NCBI GenBank assembly: GCA_944322285.1
Contig: CALUOR010000003.1
Coordinates: 62,001 to 126,000, forward strand
Origin: an uncultured Bacteroides sp.
Lineage (GTDB): Bacteria > Bacteroidota > Bacteroidia > Bacteroidales > Bacteroidaceae
DNA length: 64,000 nt
Direction of reading: 5' to 3'
Of this stretch, positions 8,830 to 17,016 are shown piece after piece. A program made the translations under genes and the position numbers. Position 1 is the first letter of the stretch, and the number at the start of each line of letters is the position of its first letter. Under the pieces are notes generated by a model that was not told where the DNA came from, did not search any database, and saw only the letters and a program-made list of their open reading frames with translations.

Positions 8830-10233
8830 ATGAAAAGACAATTCATCCCCCTCATCCTCCTGGCCACGGCCCTGACCGCCGCCCAGGCGCAAGACCTGAA
8901 AGAAGGCGGCATCACGCCCGACATGCTGAAACAAATCAGCCAAAGCTACCAAGGCACGCCCGCCGACCGGGCTTTGCGCAACGCTATAGGCAACAACAGC
9001 ATCCGCGCCCTCGCCCTAAACCAGGACAACCTGAAGGAGATGGACACGCACTTCTCCGTCCGCGTCAACTCCAAGGGCATCACCGACCAGCAATCCTCCG
9101 GACGCTGCTGGCTCTTCACGGGGCTGAACGTGATGCGCGCCAAGACCCTGGCCCGGTACGGATTCCGCTCCTTCGAGTTCTCGGAGATATACCCCTTCTT
9201 CTGGGACCAGCTGGAGAAAGCCAACCTCTTCCTGCAAGGCATCATCGACACGCGCGACCGCGGGATGGAGGACGAGACCGTGCAATGGCTCTTCAAGCAC
9301 CCCCTGAGCGACGGGGGCACCTTCACCGGAGTGGCCGACATCGTGGGCAAATACGGCCTCGTGCCCAAGGAAGCCATGCCCGAGACGTACAGCAGCAACA
9401 ACACCTCGCAGATGGCCGAACTCATCAGCCTGAAGCTCAAGGAATACGCCCTGCGGCTCCGCGAAATGGGGACTGAGGGCAAGGGGGGCAAGGCTCTCGT
9501 GGAGGAAAAGACCCGTATGCTGGGCACCGTCTACCGCATGCTGGCGCTCAACCTGGGCGTTCCTCCTACGGAGTTCGACTACGTGCGCCGCGACGCCCAA
9601 GGCAATCCCGTGGAGACCGAACACCACACGCCCATGACCTTCCTCGAGAAGTACGGAGACCCGCAGCTGCTCACCCACTACGTGATGCTGATGAACGACC
9701 CCAGCCGTCCCTACTACAAGACCTATGAGATAGACTATGACCGCCACCGCTACGACGGACGCAACTGGACGTACGTCAACCTGCCCATAGAGGACATCAA
9801 ACAGATGGCCATCGCTTCCCTCAAGGACAGCACCATGATGTACTTCTCGTGCGACGTGGGCAAGTTCCTCAACTCCAAGCGCGGCCTGCTGGACGTGAAC
9901 AATTACGACTACGAGTCGCTGATGGGCACCACCTTCGGCATGGACAAAAAGGAACGCATACAGACTTTCTCCAGCGGCTCCAGCCACGCCATGACCCTGA
10001 TGGCCGTCGACCTGGACGCCGAAGGCCGCCCCACTAAGTGGATGGTAGAGAACAGTTGGGGCGCTTCGTCCGGCTATCAGGGACACCTGATTATGACCGA
10101 CGAGTGGTTCGATGAATACATGTTCCGCCTCGTGGTGGAGACCAAGTACGTGCCCTCCGACGTGATGAAACTCTTCGAGCAGAAACCCGAACGCCTGCCC
10201 GCCTGGGACCCGATGTTCGCGGAGGAGGAATAA
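8830..10233 (+). CDS. exported C1-family cysteine aminopeptidase (bleomycin hydrolase type)
   Basis: The 467-residue protein has a signal peptide (MKRQFIPLILLATALTAAQA) and then a PepC/bleomycin hydrolase-like papain fold. The catalytic cysteine is in QQSSGRCWLFTGLN near residue 96, the histidine in SSGSSHAMTLM and the asparagine in MVENSWGASSG. Cytosolic PepC forms a hexamer that trims peptides; the exported Bacteroidales members probably digest peptides in the periplasm. The gene stands alone behind its own promoter box, and the PBP1A gene follows after 18 bases. Codons are strongly biased to C/G in third positions, unlike most genes farther right. Confidence 0.92.
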   Translation: MKRQFIPLILLATALTAAQAQDLKEGGITPDMLKQISQSYQGTPADRALRNAIGNNSIRALALNQDNLKEMDTHFSVRVNSKGITDQQSSGRCWLFTGLNVMRAKTLARYGFRSFEFSEIYPFFWDQLEKANLFLQGIIDTRDRGMEDETVQWLFKHPLSDGGTFTGVADIVGKYGLVPKEAMPETYSSNNTSQMAELISLKLKEYALRLREMGTEGKGGKALVEEKTRMLGTVYRMLALNLGVPPTEFDYVRRDAQGNPVETEHHTPMTFLEKYGDPQLLTHYVMLMNDPSRPYYKTYEIDYDRHRYDGRNWTYVNLPIEDIKQMAIASLKDSTMMYFSCDVGKFLNSKRGLLDVNNYDYESLMGTTFGMDKKERIQTFSSGSSHAMTLMAVDLDAEGRPTKWMVENSWGASSGYQGHLIMTDEWFDEYMFRLVVETKYVPSDVMKLFEQKPERLPAWDPMFAEEE

Positions 10234-10251
10234 AAATGATAAGGAAAAATT

Positions 10252-12585
10252 ATGATAAAGAAGATTGTAATCATTCTTTGGATTCTTCTAGCCCTGATTG
10301 TGCTGGCTTGTGCATTGGTGTTCGTCTCCATTTCCAAGGGCTGGATAGGCTACATGCCTCCTGTGGAGGAATTGGAAAACCCCAATTATAAATTTGCCAC
10401 GGAAGTGCTCTCTGCCGATGGGAAAGTGCTGGGAACCTATTCCTATAGCACGGAAAACCGCATCTACGTGGGTTACGGCGACCTTTCGTCTCACCTTATC
10501 AACGCCCTTATCGCTACGGAAGACGTGCGTTTTGCCGACCACTCGGGCATTGATGCCAAGGCTTTGTTCCGTGCCGTGGTGAAGCGTGGCATCCTGATGC
10601 AGAAGAACGCAGGCGGCGGTAGCACCATTACGCAGCAGCTCTCCAAACAACTCTATTCGCCCAGTGCGGAGAACACCATGGAGCGCCTCTTCCAAAAGCC
10701 TATCGAGTGGGTGATAGCCGTGAAGTTGGAGCGATATTATACGAAAGAGGAAATTCTCACGATGTACCTCAACAAGTTCGACTTCCTGAACAACGCTGTA
10801 GGCATCAAGACTGCCTCGAACACATACTTCGATTGCGATCCTCGCGACCTGAAAATAGAAGAAGCCGCTACGCTTGTGGGCATGTGCAAGAATCCCTCGC
10901 TGTACAACCCCGTGCGCTTCAACGAGCGGGCGCGCGGAAGGCGCAACGTGGTGCTCGACCAGATGCGCAAGGCGGGATACCTTACCGATGCGGAGTGTGA
11001 CTCCCTGCAAGCCCTTCCGCTGGAGTTGCACTACAATCGCGTAGACCATAACGAAGGACTTGCCACTTATTTCCGCGAATATCTGCGCGGGGTGATGACC
11101 GCCAAGAAGCCCGACAAGTCCAAATACCGCGGCTGGCAGATGCAGAAGTTTTACGAGGATTCGCTCGATTGGGAGACCAATCCTCTCTTCGGCTGGTGCG
11201 AGAAAAACCGCAAGAACGACGGGAGCAAGTACAACCTTTATACCGACGGCTTGAAAATATACACCACCATAGACTCGCGCATGCAGCAATATGCCGAGGA
11301 GGCCGTGGTGGAGCATTTGAAAGAGCTTCAAACCTACTTCTTCAAGGAGAAGAAAGGACGCAAGAAAGCACCTTATAGCTTCCGCCTGACGCAAGAGCAG
11401 GTGGATGAAATTCTGATGCGAAACATCCGCCAATCCGACCGCTACCGTTCCATGAAGAGGCATGGCGCATCGGAGGCGGAGATTATGAAAGCCTTTAACG
11501 CGCCCCACGAGATGTCCGTCTTCAGTTGGGCGGGCGAGGTAGACACGGTGCTTTCACCGCTCGATTCCATCCGCTATTACAAGCACTTTCTGCGTGCGGG
11601 CTTTATGTCTATGGACCCTCGGAGCGGACATGTAAAAGCCTACGTGGGTGGTCCCAATTATCATTACTTCAAATATGACATGGCCATGGTGGGACGCCGC
11701 CAGATAGGCTCTACCATGAAACCTTACGTTTATGCCTTGGCCATGGAGAACGGCTTCTCTCCGTGTGACGAAGCCCGCCATGTGTCCTATACCTTGCTGG
11801 ACGAGAACGGCATCCCTTGGACACCCCGAAACTCCAACAAGAAGCGTATCGGTGAGATAGTGACCTTGAAATGGGGCTTGGCCAACTCCGACAACTGGAT
11901 AACGGCCTATCTGATGAGCAAGCTCAATCCCTATGAATTGAAGAGGTTGGTGCAAAACTTTGGTGTGCGCAACAAGGAAATCGTGCCTAGCGTATCGCTT
12001 TGCCTCGGCCCTTGCGAAATATCGGTAGGCGAGATGGTAAGTGCCTATACCGCTTTCCCGAATAGAGGCATCCGGGTAGCTCCTCTGTTTGTCACCCGCA
12101 TAGAAGATAATGAAGGAAATCTTTTGGCCACTTTCTCGCCGGAAATGAACGAGGTTATCAGCACTTCCAGTGCCTACAAGATGTTGGTCATGCTTCGTGC
12201 CGTAGTTAATGAAGGCACGGCCATGCGCGTGCGCCGCTTAGGCATAGAGGCTGACATGGGCGGAAAGACCGGAACAACCAACTACAACGCTGACGGCTGG
12301 TTCATGGGCTTCACGCCTTCCTTGGTGTCCGGATGCTGGGTGGGAGGCGAAGACCGCGACATCCACTTCGACACTATGCTTCACGGACAGGGTGCCTCCA
12401 TGGCATTGCCCATTTGGGTAAAATACATGCAGCGCGTGTATGCCGACAAGACTTTGGGCTACGACCCCGAAGAGACTTTCCAGCTTCCAGAGGACTATGA
12501 CCCATGTGCCACCACTGACATGGAAGACGAAAGCATTGTAGTAGAGCCCAATCCCAGCATGGGGCTGGACGATTTGTTCAACTAA
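10252..12585 (+). CDS. bifunctional penicillin-binding protein 1A
   Basis: This class A penicillin-binding protein polymerises lipid II and crosslinks peptidoglycan on the periplasmic side of the inner membrane. The 777-residue protein has one N-terminal membrane anchor. The GT51 domain shows IATEDVRFADHSGID (catalytic Glu near residue 90), GGGSTITQQLSKQL and VKLERYYTKEEIL. The transpeptidase domain has the serine in GSTMKPYVYAL (about residue 490), an SxN motif in SDNWITAYL and KTGTTNYNADGW. All catalytic motifs are present. It is followed after 5 bases by the FolK-like gene and then the M16 homolog, an apparent operon. Confidence 0.96.
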   Translation: MIKKIVIILWILLALIVLACALVFVSISKGWIGYMPPVEELENPNYKFATEVLSADGKVLGTYSYSTENRIYVGYGDLSSHLINALIATEDVRFADHSGIDAKALFRAVVKRGILMQKNAGGGSTITQQLSKQLYSPSAENTMERLFQKPIEWVIAVKLERYYTKEEILTMYLNKFDFLNNAVGIKTASNTYFDCDPRDLKIEEAATLVGMCKNPSLYNPVRFNERARGRRNVVLDQMRKAGYLTDAECDSLQALPLELHYNRVDHNEGLATYFREYLRGVMTAKKPDKSKYRGWQMQKFYEDSLDWETNPLFGWCEKNRKNDGSKYNLYTDGLKIYTTIDSRMQQYAEEAVVEHLKELQTYFFKEKKGRKKAPYSFRLTQEQVDEILMRNIRQSDRYRSMKRHGASEAEIMKAFNAPHEMSVFSWAGEVDTVLSPLDSIRYYKHFLRAGFMSMDPRSGHVKAYVGGPNYHYFKYDMAMVGRRQIGSTMKPYVYALAMENGFSPCDEARHVSYTLLDENGIPWTPRNSNKKRIGEIVTLKWGLANSDNWITAYLMSKLNPYELKRLVQNFGVRNKEIVPSVSLCLGPCEISVGEMVSAYTAFPNRGIRVAPLFVTRIEDNEGNLLATFSPEMNEVISTSSAYKMLVMLRAVVNEGTAMRVRRLGIEADMGGKTGTTNYNADGWFMGFTPSLVSGCWVGGEDRDIHFDTMLHGQGASMALPIWVKYMQRVYADKTLGYDPEETFQLPEDYDPCATTDMEDESIVVEPNPSMGLDDLFN

Positions 12586-12590
12586 GGGCA

Positions 12591-12962
12591 ATGAGGTATG
12601 TCGTAAGTATCGGGAGTAACGAGCATCGGCAGGAAAATATGCGCTTGGCTCGCAGGCGTTTGGGAGAATGCTTTACGGATATCCGCTTTTCCCCCGAGGA
12701 GGAGACGGCTCCCTTACGCTTACATCGTTCTTGTATGTTTTCTAACCAAGTGGCATGTTTCCACTCCGACTTGTGTCCCGAGGACGTGCGCATCCGCTTG
12801 AAGAACATTGAGCGCGAGGCGGGTCGGTGTCCCGAGGATAAGCCTTTGGAGGTGGTGAAACTCGATGTCGACTTGCTGATGTGTGAGGATTGCGTCCTGA
12901 AGCCCGAAGACTGGAAACGTGCCTACGTGCAATGCGGATTGAAATACCTGAATATACTATAA
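12591..12962 (+). CDS. short FolK-like pyrophosphokinase family protein
   Basis: FolK (HPPK) transfers pyrophosphate from ATP to 6-hydroxymethyl-dihydropterin in folate synthesis. This 123-residue protein keeps the outline of the family: VVSIGSNEHRQENMRLA at the N terminus, MFSNQVACFHSDLCPEDVRIRLKNIE in pieces along the middle, and KLDVDLLMCED, which carries the two Mg-binding Asp residues. It is shorter than the usual 155-165 residues; the loop with the W-x-x-x-x-P-R segment seems reduced, and the arginine normally before the DxD is lysine. It may be a diverged or reduced homolog rather than the only FolK of the cell. It lies between the PBP1A and M16 genes. Confidence 0.7.
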   Translation: MRYVVSIGSNEHRQENMRLARRRLGECFTDIRFSPEEETAPLRLHRSCMFSNQVACFHSDLCPEDVRIRLKNIEREAGRCPEDKPLEVVKLDVDLLMCEDCVLKPEDWKRAYVQCGLKYLNIL

Positions 12963-12969
12963 ACGATCC

Positions 12970-14265
12970 ATGTCTATGATAGATAGAACCCTTCAGCCCC
13001 CGGTGTGCGAGCCGGAAGACTTCGTAATGCAGTGTCCGGAGTGCCGGCTCTTGCCCAATGGTATTCCGTTGAATATATTGAATATAGGCGATAACGAGGT
13101 GGTGCGTGTCGATGTGTTGATGAAAGGCGGACGTTGGCACCAACGTTTGCCCCTGCAAGCCTTATTTACCAACCGCATGTTGCGCGAGGGCACCCGGAGC
13201 TATACCTCCGCCCAGATAGCCGAAAGCTTAGATTATTACGGTGCCTGGCTGGAGTTGTCCAGCGCGGCAGAGCATGGTTTCCTCACCCTCTATTCCCTCA
13301 ACAAGTATCTTCCCCAAACGTTGGCTGTGCTTGCCGGCATGGTGCGCGAGCCTGTGTTTCCTGAGAAAGAATTGCGCACTATCGTTGACAATAACGTACA
13401 GCAATTCAAGGTGAATCTGTCCAAAGTGGATTTTCTTGCCCACCGGGGCTTGGCCGAAGCCATCTTCGGAGAGCACCATCCGTGCGGGCGCATCGTGCGG
13501 GAGAAAGATTACGCGTGTATCACCCGCGAGGTGTTGCGCGAGTTTTACGATGATTATTATCATTCGGGCAATTGCGCGCTCTATGTCTCCGGGCGGGTTA
13601 CTGGGGATTGTGTGGAGCGCATCGAGGCTCTTTTTGGGCGCGAGCCTTTCGGGGCGTGTCGCAAACCTGTGGAGCGTAAGGATTTCATTCCTTTTCCTAT
13701 GGAGGAGAAGCGGGTTTTCATCGAGCACTCTGATGCCCTGCAAAGCGCCGTAAAGATGGGCATGGCCTTGCCCGACAGGACACATCCCGATTATCACAAG
13801 CTCCGTGTACTGGTTACCCTGCTTGGCGGATACTTCGGGAGCCGCCTGATGTCCAACATCCGCGAGGAGAAAGGCTATACGTATGGTATATCGGCCTCCC
13901 TCGTCTCCTATCCGGGTGTAAGCTCGCTCATCATCAGTACCGAAACAGCCAATGAATACGTAGAACCGCTCATCCATGAAGTGTATCACGAGATAGACCG
14001 TTTGCGTGAGGAACCTGTGTCCGATGAAGAGCTGGCCATGGTGCGCAATTACATGCTGGGCGACTTGTGCCGAAGTTATGAGTCGGCCTTCACGCTGGCC
14101 GATGCGTGGATATTCCTACATACGTCCGGTCTTCCGTCCACCTTCTTCGAGGATACTTTGCGGGCCATAAAGACCATCACAGCGGAAGATATTCGGTGCC
14201 TTGCCGGTGAATACTTGTGCAAAGAGAATTTAAAAGAAGTAGTATCCGGTAAAAAAATGCCCTGA
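12970..14265 (+). CDS. M16-family peptidase homolog, probably non-catalytic
   Basis: The 431-residue protein has the two-domain fold of M16B peptidases (PqqL/YmxG/mitochondrial processing peptidase type). The N-terminal half aligns with the family through RLLPNGIPLNIL and LREGTRSYTSAQIAESLDYYGA; the C-terminal half has LVTLLGGYFGSRLMSNIRE and KGYTYGISASLVSY, the usual glycine-rich and R/Y motif. The zinc motif HxxEH normally just before the F-x-G-T segment is replaced by LFTNR, so the two metal-binding histidines and the catalytic Glu are missing. No signal peptide is visible. It resembles the inactive partner subunits that pair with an active M16 protein. The gene begins 7 bases after the FolK-like gene. 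Confidence 0.85.
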   Translation: MSMIDRTLQPPVCEPEDFVMQCPECRLLPNGIPLNILNIGDNEVVRVDVLMKGGRWHQRLPLQALFTNRMLREGTRSYTSAQIAESLDYYGAWLELSSAAEHGFLTLYSLNKYLPQTLAVLAGMVREPVFPEKELRTIVDNNVQQFKVNLSKVDFLAHRGLAEAIFGEHHPCGRIVREKDYACITREVLREFYDDYYHSGNCALYVSGRVTGDCVERIEALFGREPFGACRKPVERKDFIPFPMEEKRVFIEHSDALQSAVKMGMALPDRTHPDYHKLRVLVTLLGGYFGSRLMSNIREEKGYTYGISASLVSYPGVSSLIISTETANEYVEPLIHEVYHEIDRLREEPVSDEELAMVRNYMLGDLCRSYESAFTLADAWIFLHTSGLPSTFFEDTLRAIKTITAEDIRCLAGEYLCKENLKEVVSGKKMP

Positions 14266-14302
14266 ATCCCCTTCCGGGTTGTTCTCATCGGGAGATAAAT
14301 AG

Positions 14303-14310
14303 TATATTTG
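14303..14310 (+). promoter_or_regulatory. -7 promoter box of the MORN-repeat gene
   Basis: TATATTTG matches TAnnTTTG, 24 bases before the start codon at 14334. Confidence 0.5.
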
Positions 14311-14333
14311 TCAGGCAAATTTTTTAGAATCGC

Positions 14334-15494
14334 ATGAAGAAGTTACTTTATATCACATTATTCTCTATATGCTTGGTGCAAAGCATGGCCGCTCAAGAGA
14401 GCGGAAGTTTCCTTAACAAAGTGAAAAACGTATTTTCTGCGGATACCCGTATCGGCACTTACACTTTTAAGGACGGGGCGGTGTACACGGGCGAGATGAA
14501 AGGTCGCAAACCCTCGGGTAAGGGGCGTACTGTGTTCAAGACGGGCGACACCTACGAGGGCGAGTATGTCAAGGGCAAGCGTCAAGGGCATGGCGTGTAC
14601 ACTTTTACCGATGGCGAGCGTTACGAAGGCCAATGGTTTCAGGACCAGCAACATGGGCGCGGCACCTATTATTTTATAAACAATAATCGCTATGAAGGCA
14701 TGTGGTATCAGGACTATCAAATGGGTGAAGGCACTATGTATTATTATAACGATGACGTATACCGCGGCTCGTGGGTGAACGACAAACGCGAGGGTGAAGG
14801 CACCTATACGTGGAAGAACGGTTCTCGGTACGTAGGCTCTTGGAAAGATGACAAGAAAGAAGGGCAAGGCGTGCTGACCTGGAATGACGGAAGCCGCTAT
14901 GAGGGCGAATGGAAGAACGACCTACGCGATGGATACGGCACCTACGAGTATGCCAACGGCGACAAGTACGTAGGTCGCTGGAAAGAGGATATGCAGCATG
15001 GGCAGGGCATCTATTTCTTTCACACAGGCGACCGCTATGAAGGCTCTTATGTACAGGGCGAGCGCACGGGTAAAGGCATCTATTACCACGCCAACGGGGA
15101 CAAATACGTGGGCCACTTCAAGAACGGAAAGCAGGACGGACAGGGCACCTTTACGTGGGCTAACGGAGCCGTCTACGAAGGTCAGTGGAAAGATAATGAA
15201 CGTAGCGGACACGGTACGTACAAATGGAATAACGGCGACTCTTACGAAGGAGAGTGGGAGCACGGCAAGTTTCACGGGCAAGGCACTCTTATCCTCTCAG
15301 ATGGCACCCGATACACGGGAGGTTTTTCCGGCGGGCTGGAAGAGGGGAGCGGCGTGCAAGTGGATAAAAACGGCAACCGTGCGGAGGGATTCTTCAAGCA
15401 AGGCAAGAAGGATGGCCCGTTTGTGGAGAAAGACAAGGACGGAAACATCATCCGTAAGGTTACCTACAAAATGGGGCGAATCGTGTTGAATTAA
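14334..15494 (+). CDS. secreted MORN-repeat protein
   Basis: After a signal peptide (MKKLLYITLFSICLVQSMAA) and a short spacer, the 386-residue protein is nearly all MORN repeats. I count 14 units of exactly 23 residues from about residue 43, each with a core like GDKYVGRWKEDMQHGQG; the last unit is degenerate. MORN repeats form an elongated beta-hairpin stack that binds proteins or lipids. The signal peptide places it in the periplasm or at the surface. No enzyme domain is attached. It may be a scaffold or binding protein; the partner is unknown. The last 4 bases overlap the convergent DUF3737 gene. Confidence 0.9.
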   Translation: MKKLLYITLFSICLVQSMAAQESGSFLNKVKNVFSADTRIGTYTFKDGAVYTGEMKGRKPSGKGRTVFKTGDTYEGEYVKGKRQGHGVYTFTDGERYEGQWFQDQQHGRGTYYFINNNRYEGMWYQDYQMGEGTMYYYNDDVYRGSWVNDKREGEGTYTWKNGSRYVGSWKDDKKEGQGVLTWNDGSRYEGEWKNDLRDGYGTYEYANGDKYVGRWKEDMQHGQGIYFFHTGDRYEGSYVQGERTGKGIYYHANGDKYVGHFKNGKQDGQGTFTWANGAVYEGQWKDNERSGHGTYKWNNGDSYEGEWEHGKFHGQGTLILSDGTRYTGGFSGGLEEGSGVQVDKNGNRAEGFFKQGKKDGPFVEKDKDGNIIRKVTYKMGRIVLN

Positions 15495-16342
15495 TTCTTC
15501 CCGCGCTCCTCAATGACGCAATCCGCGGGTGCTTTTATGTTTTCGTCCAACGTCACGGAGCCTATATGGTCCGCCACGATGCGTCCCGATATGGGATTCT
15601 TGATGTTTGTGATGCTTCCCTGTATGTCTGCCCGCAGGGTGGAATATTCAAAGGCGCGGTCACACGAGGCATCGAATGTACAATTCTCCAGCACTAAATC
15701 GTGCGCGTAGCATAAGGGCTGCTCGCCCGAAATGTGGCAATTCACCAGGCGCAGATTTTTGGAATGCCACCCTAAATATTCACCATTCAATTCAGAGTCG
15801 TAGATAGTGACATTCTCCACTTCCCAGAAAGCGTCTTTGGTGGTAATCTTCGCATTGTGTATTTCTACGTTTTTCGTGTATTGGAAGACGTATTTGCTGT
15901 CGCTCTCCAGCCCGTCCACATAGATGTCGTGACTGAACATGAAGGGATACGTGCCCTCGTGCAGTGTCAGGTCCTTCACCCGGATGCGCGCGCAACGCCA
16001 AAACACTTCATCGGCATCGTTCATGCGCACATTTTCGATGTCGATATCATTCATTTCGCGAAACATTTTCGGAGCATCTATCACCGTGCGTTTCATCGTC
16101 AGGTGATCCGAATACCACAAGGCCGAGCGTCCGCCCACATCGAAATAACAATCCTCTATGGTAAAACCATGCACGTGCCAGAAGGGATAATTTCCCTCGA
16201 AGCGACACCGCGTGGCCACAATGTTGCTACACTCCTTAATGGCCGACTCTCCGGCACGAATCACTACATTATCCAAATGGAGATCGTGAGAGGCGAATAA
16301 TGGGCGTTCGCCTCCAAATTCTTGGTCTTTAATCAGTTGCAT
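15491..16342 (-). CDS. DUF3737-family right-handed beta-helix protein
   Basis: The 283-residue protein has the pattern of a right-handed parallel beta-helix: successive turns such as IKECSNIVATRCRFEG, FTIEDCYFD and LVLENCTFD, each with a short V/I-x-x-C/D core. The start MQLIKDQEFGGERPLFAS is typical of DUF3737, a family common in gut Bacteroidetes and Firmicutes with no known activity. No signal peptide or membrane segment is present, so it is expected in the cytoplasm. It is related in fold to pectate-lyase-type helices, but I see no catalytic residues to support a lyase. It stands alone on the minus strand. Confidence 0.85.
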   Translation of the reverse strand: MQLIKDQEFGGERPLFASHDLHLDNVVIRAGESAIKECSNIVATRCRFEGNYPFWHVHGFTIEDCYFDVGGRSALWYSDHLTMKRTVIDAPKMFREMNDIDIENVRMNDADEVFWRCARIRVKDLTLHEGTYPFMFSHDIYVDGLESDSKYVFQYTKNVEIHNAKITTKDAFWEVENVTIYDSELNGEYLGWHSKNLRLVNCHISGEQPLCYAHDLVLENCTFDASCDRAFEYSTLRADIQGSITNIKNPISGRIVADHIGSVTLDENIKAPADCVIEERGKN

Positions 16343-16440
16343 AAACGTAAGTACAAAACTCTAAAATATTTAATCCGGGGCAAAAATACGATGTTTTCCA
16401 CGCATTTCGCGTAGACGGATTACGGAAGATGTAACCCGGA

Positions 16441-16881
16441 TTACAGACGATAATTGGCGTCCGTCAATGTCACTTGCACCCCATCCAGCTTGCCGGAGAG
16501 GTAATGTTCGCGCACCCACACGTTCTCAAAGTACACGATGTTTCCTGCCCCGAAGTCCATGCGCAGGCCTTCCTTCGTGTTGTCCATCCATTCCCAGTCG
16601 AAGTTGTGTGTCACTTCGCTATACGGACGGCTTTGTCCCGTGTAGTAATACTGGTGAATCTCCTGTCCGCTCCAGTCCCGCGTGTCAAACTTCAGCTGGT
16701 GCACGCAGGTCACCGCCACTCCTTCCTCGTTCGTGGTGTCATAGGTTTCCATCCACGTGTGTGCACACAACATTTCATCGCTATTCTGAATGGTGTAATA
16801 CGTAATGTCATCACCGCAAGCGGTTAACGTACAAGCCAATACACACGCTAACCATATGCGCGTCAATTTCCATGTCTTCAT
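16441..16881 (-). CDS. small lipoprotein of unknown function
   Basis: The 146-residue protein is taken from the ATG at 16881 (MKTWKLTRIWLACVLACTLTAC), which gives a lipoprotein signal ending in the lipobox LTAC; an ATG three codons upstream is also possible. The mature region is rich in Trp, Tyr and Asp, and looks like a small beta-sandwich of the lipocalin-like type found in many Bacteroides lipoproteins. I do not recognise the family. It stands alone, with a possible promoter box (TATGTTTG on the minus strand) at 16912-16919. Confidence 0.7.
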   Translation of the reverse strand: MKTWKLTRIWLACVLACTLTACGDDITYYTIQNSDEMLCAHTWMETYDTTNEEGVAVTCVHQLKFDTRDWSGQEIHQYYYTGQSRPYSEVTHNFDWEWMDNTKEGLRMDFGAGNIVYFENVWVREHYLSGKLDGVQVTLTDANYRL

Positions 16882-17016
16882 AATCGTCAATTTTTTCTTT
16901 TAATTTCTTGCAAACATACGCAAAACTTTGCAGAAAGCCAGCGGATTTTTTCAGATTAATCATGTGCTGATGTGGCAAAAATGAAAGCGTATTATTATTA
17001 TTTGCCTGTTGGCACA

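Noticed and set aside
8581-8952. 123-codon open frame on the minus strand
   Set aside because: It runs through the promoter and the 5' end of the C1 peptidase gene and the right arm of the inverted repeat.
9016-10086. 356-codon open frame on the minus strand
   Set aside because: Antisense to the C1 peptidase gene, which has a signal peptide and all three catalytic residues.
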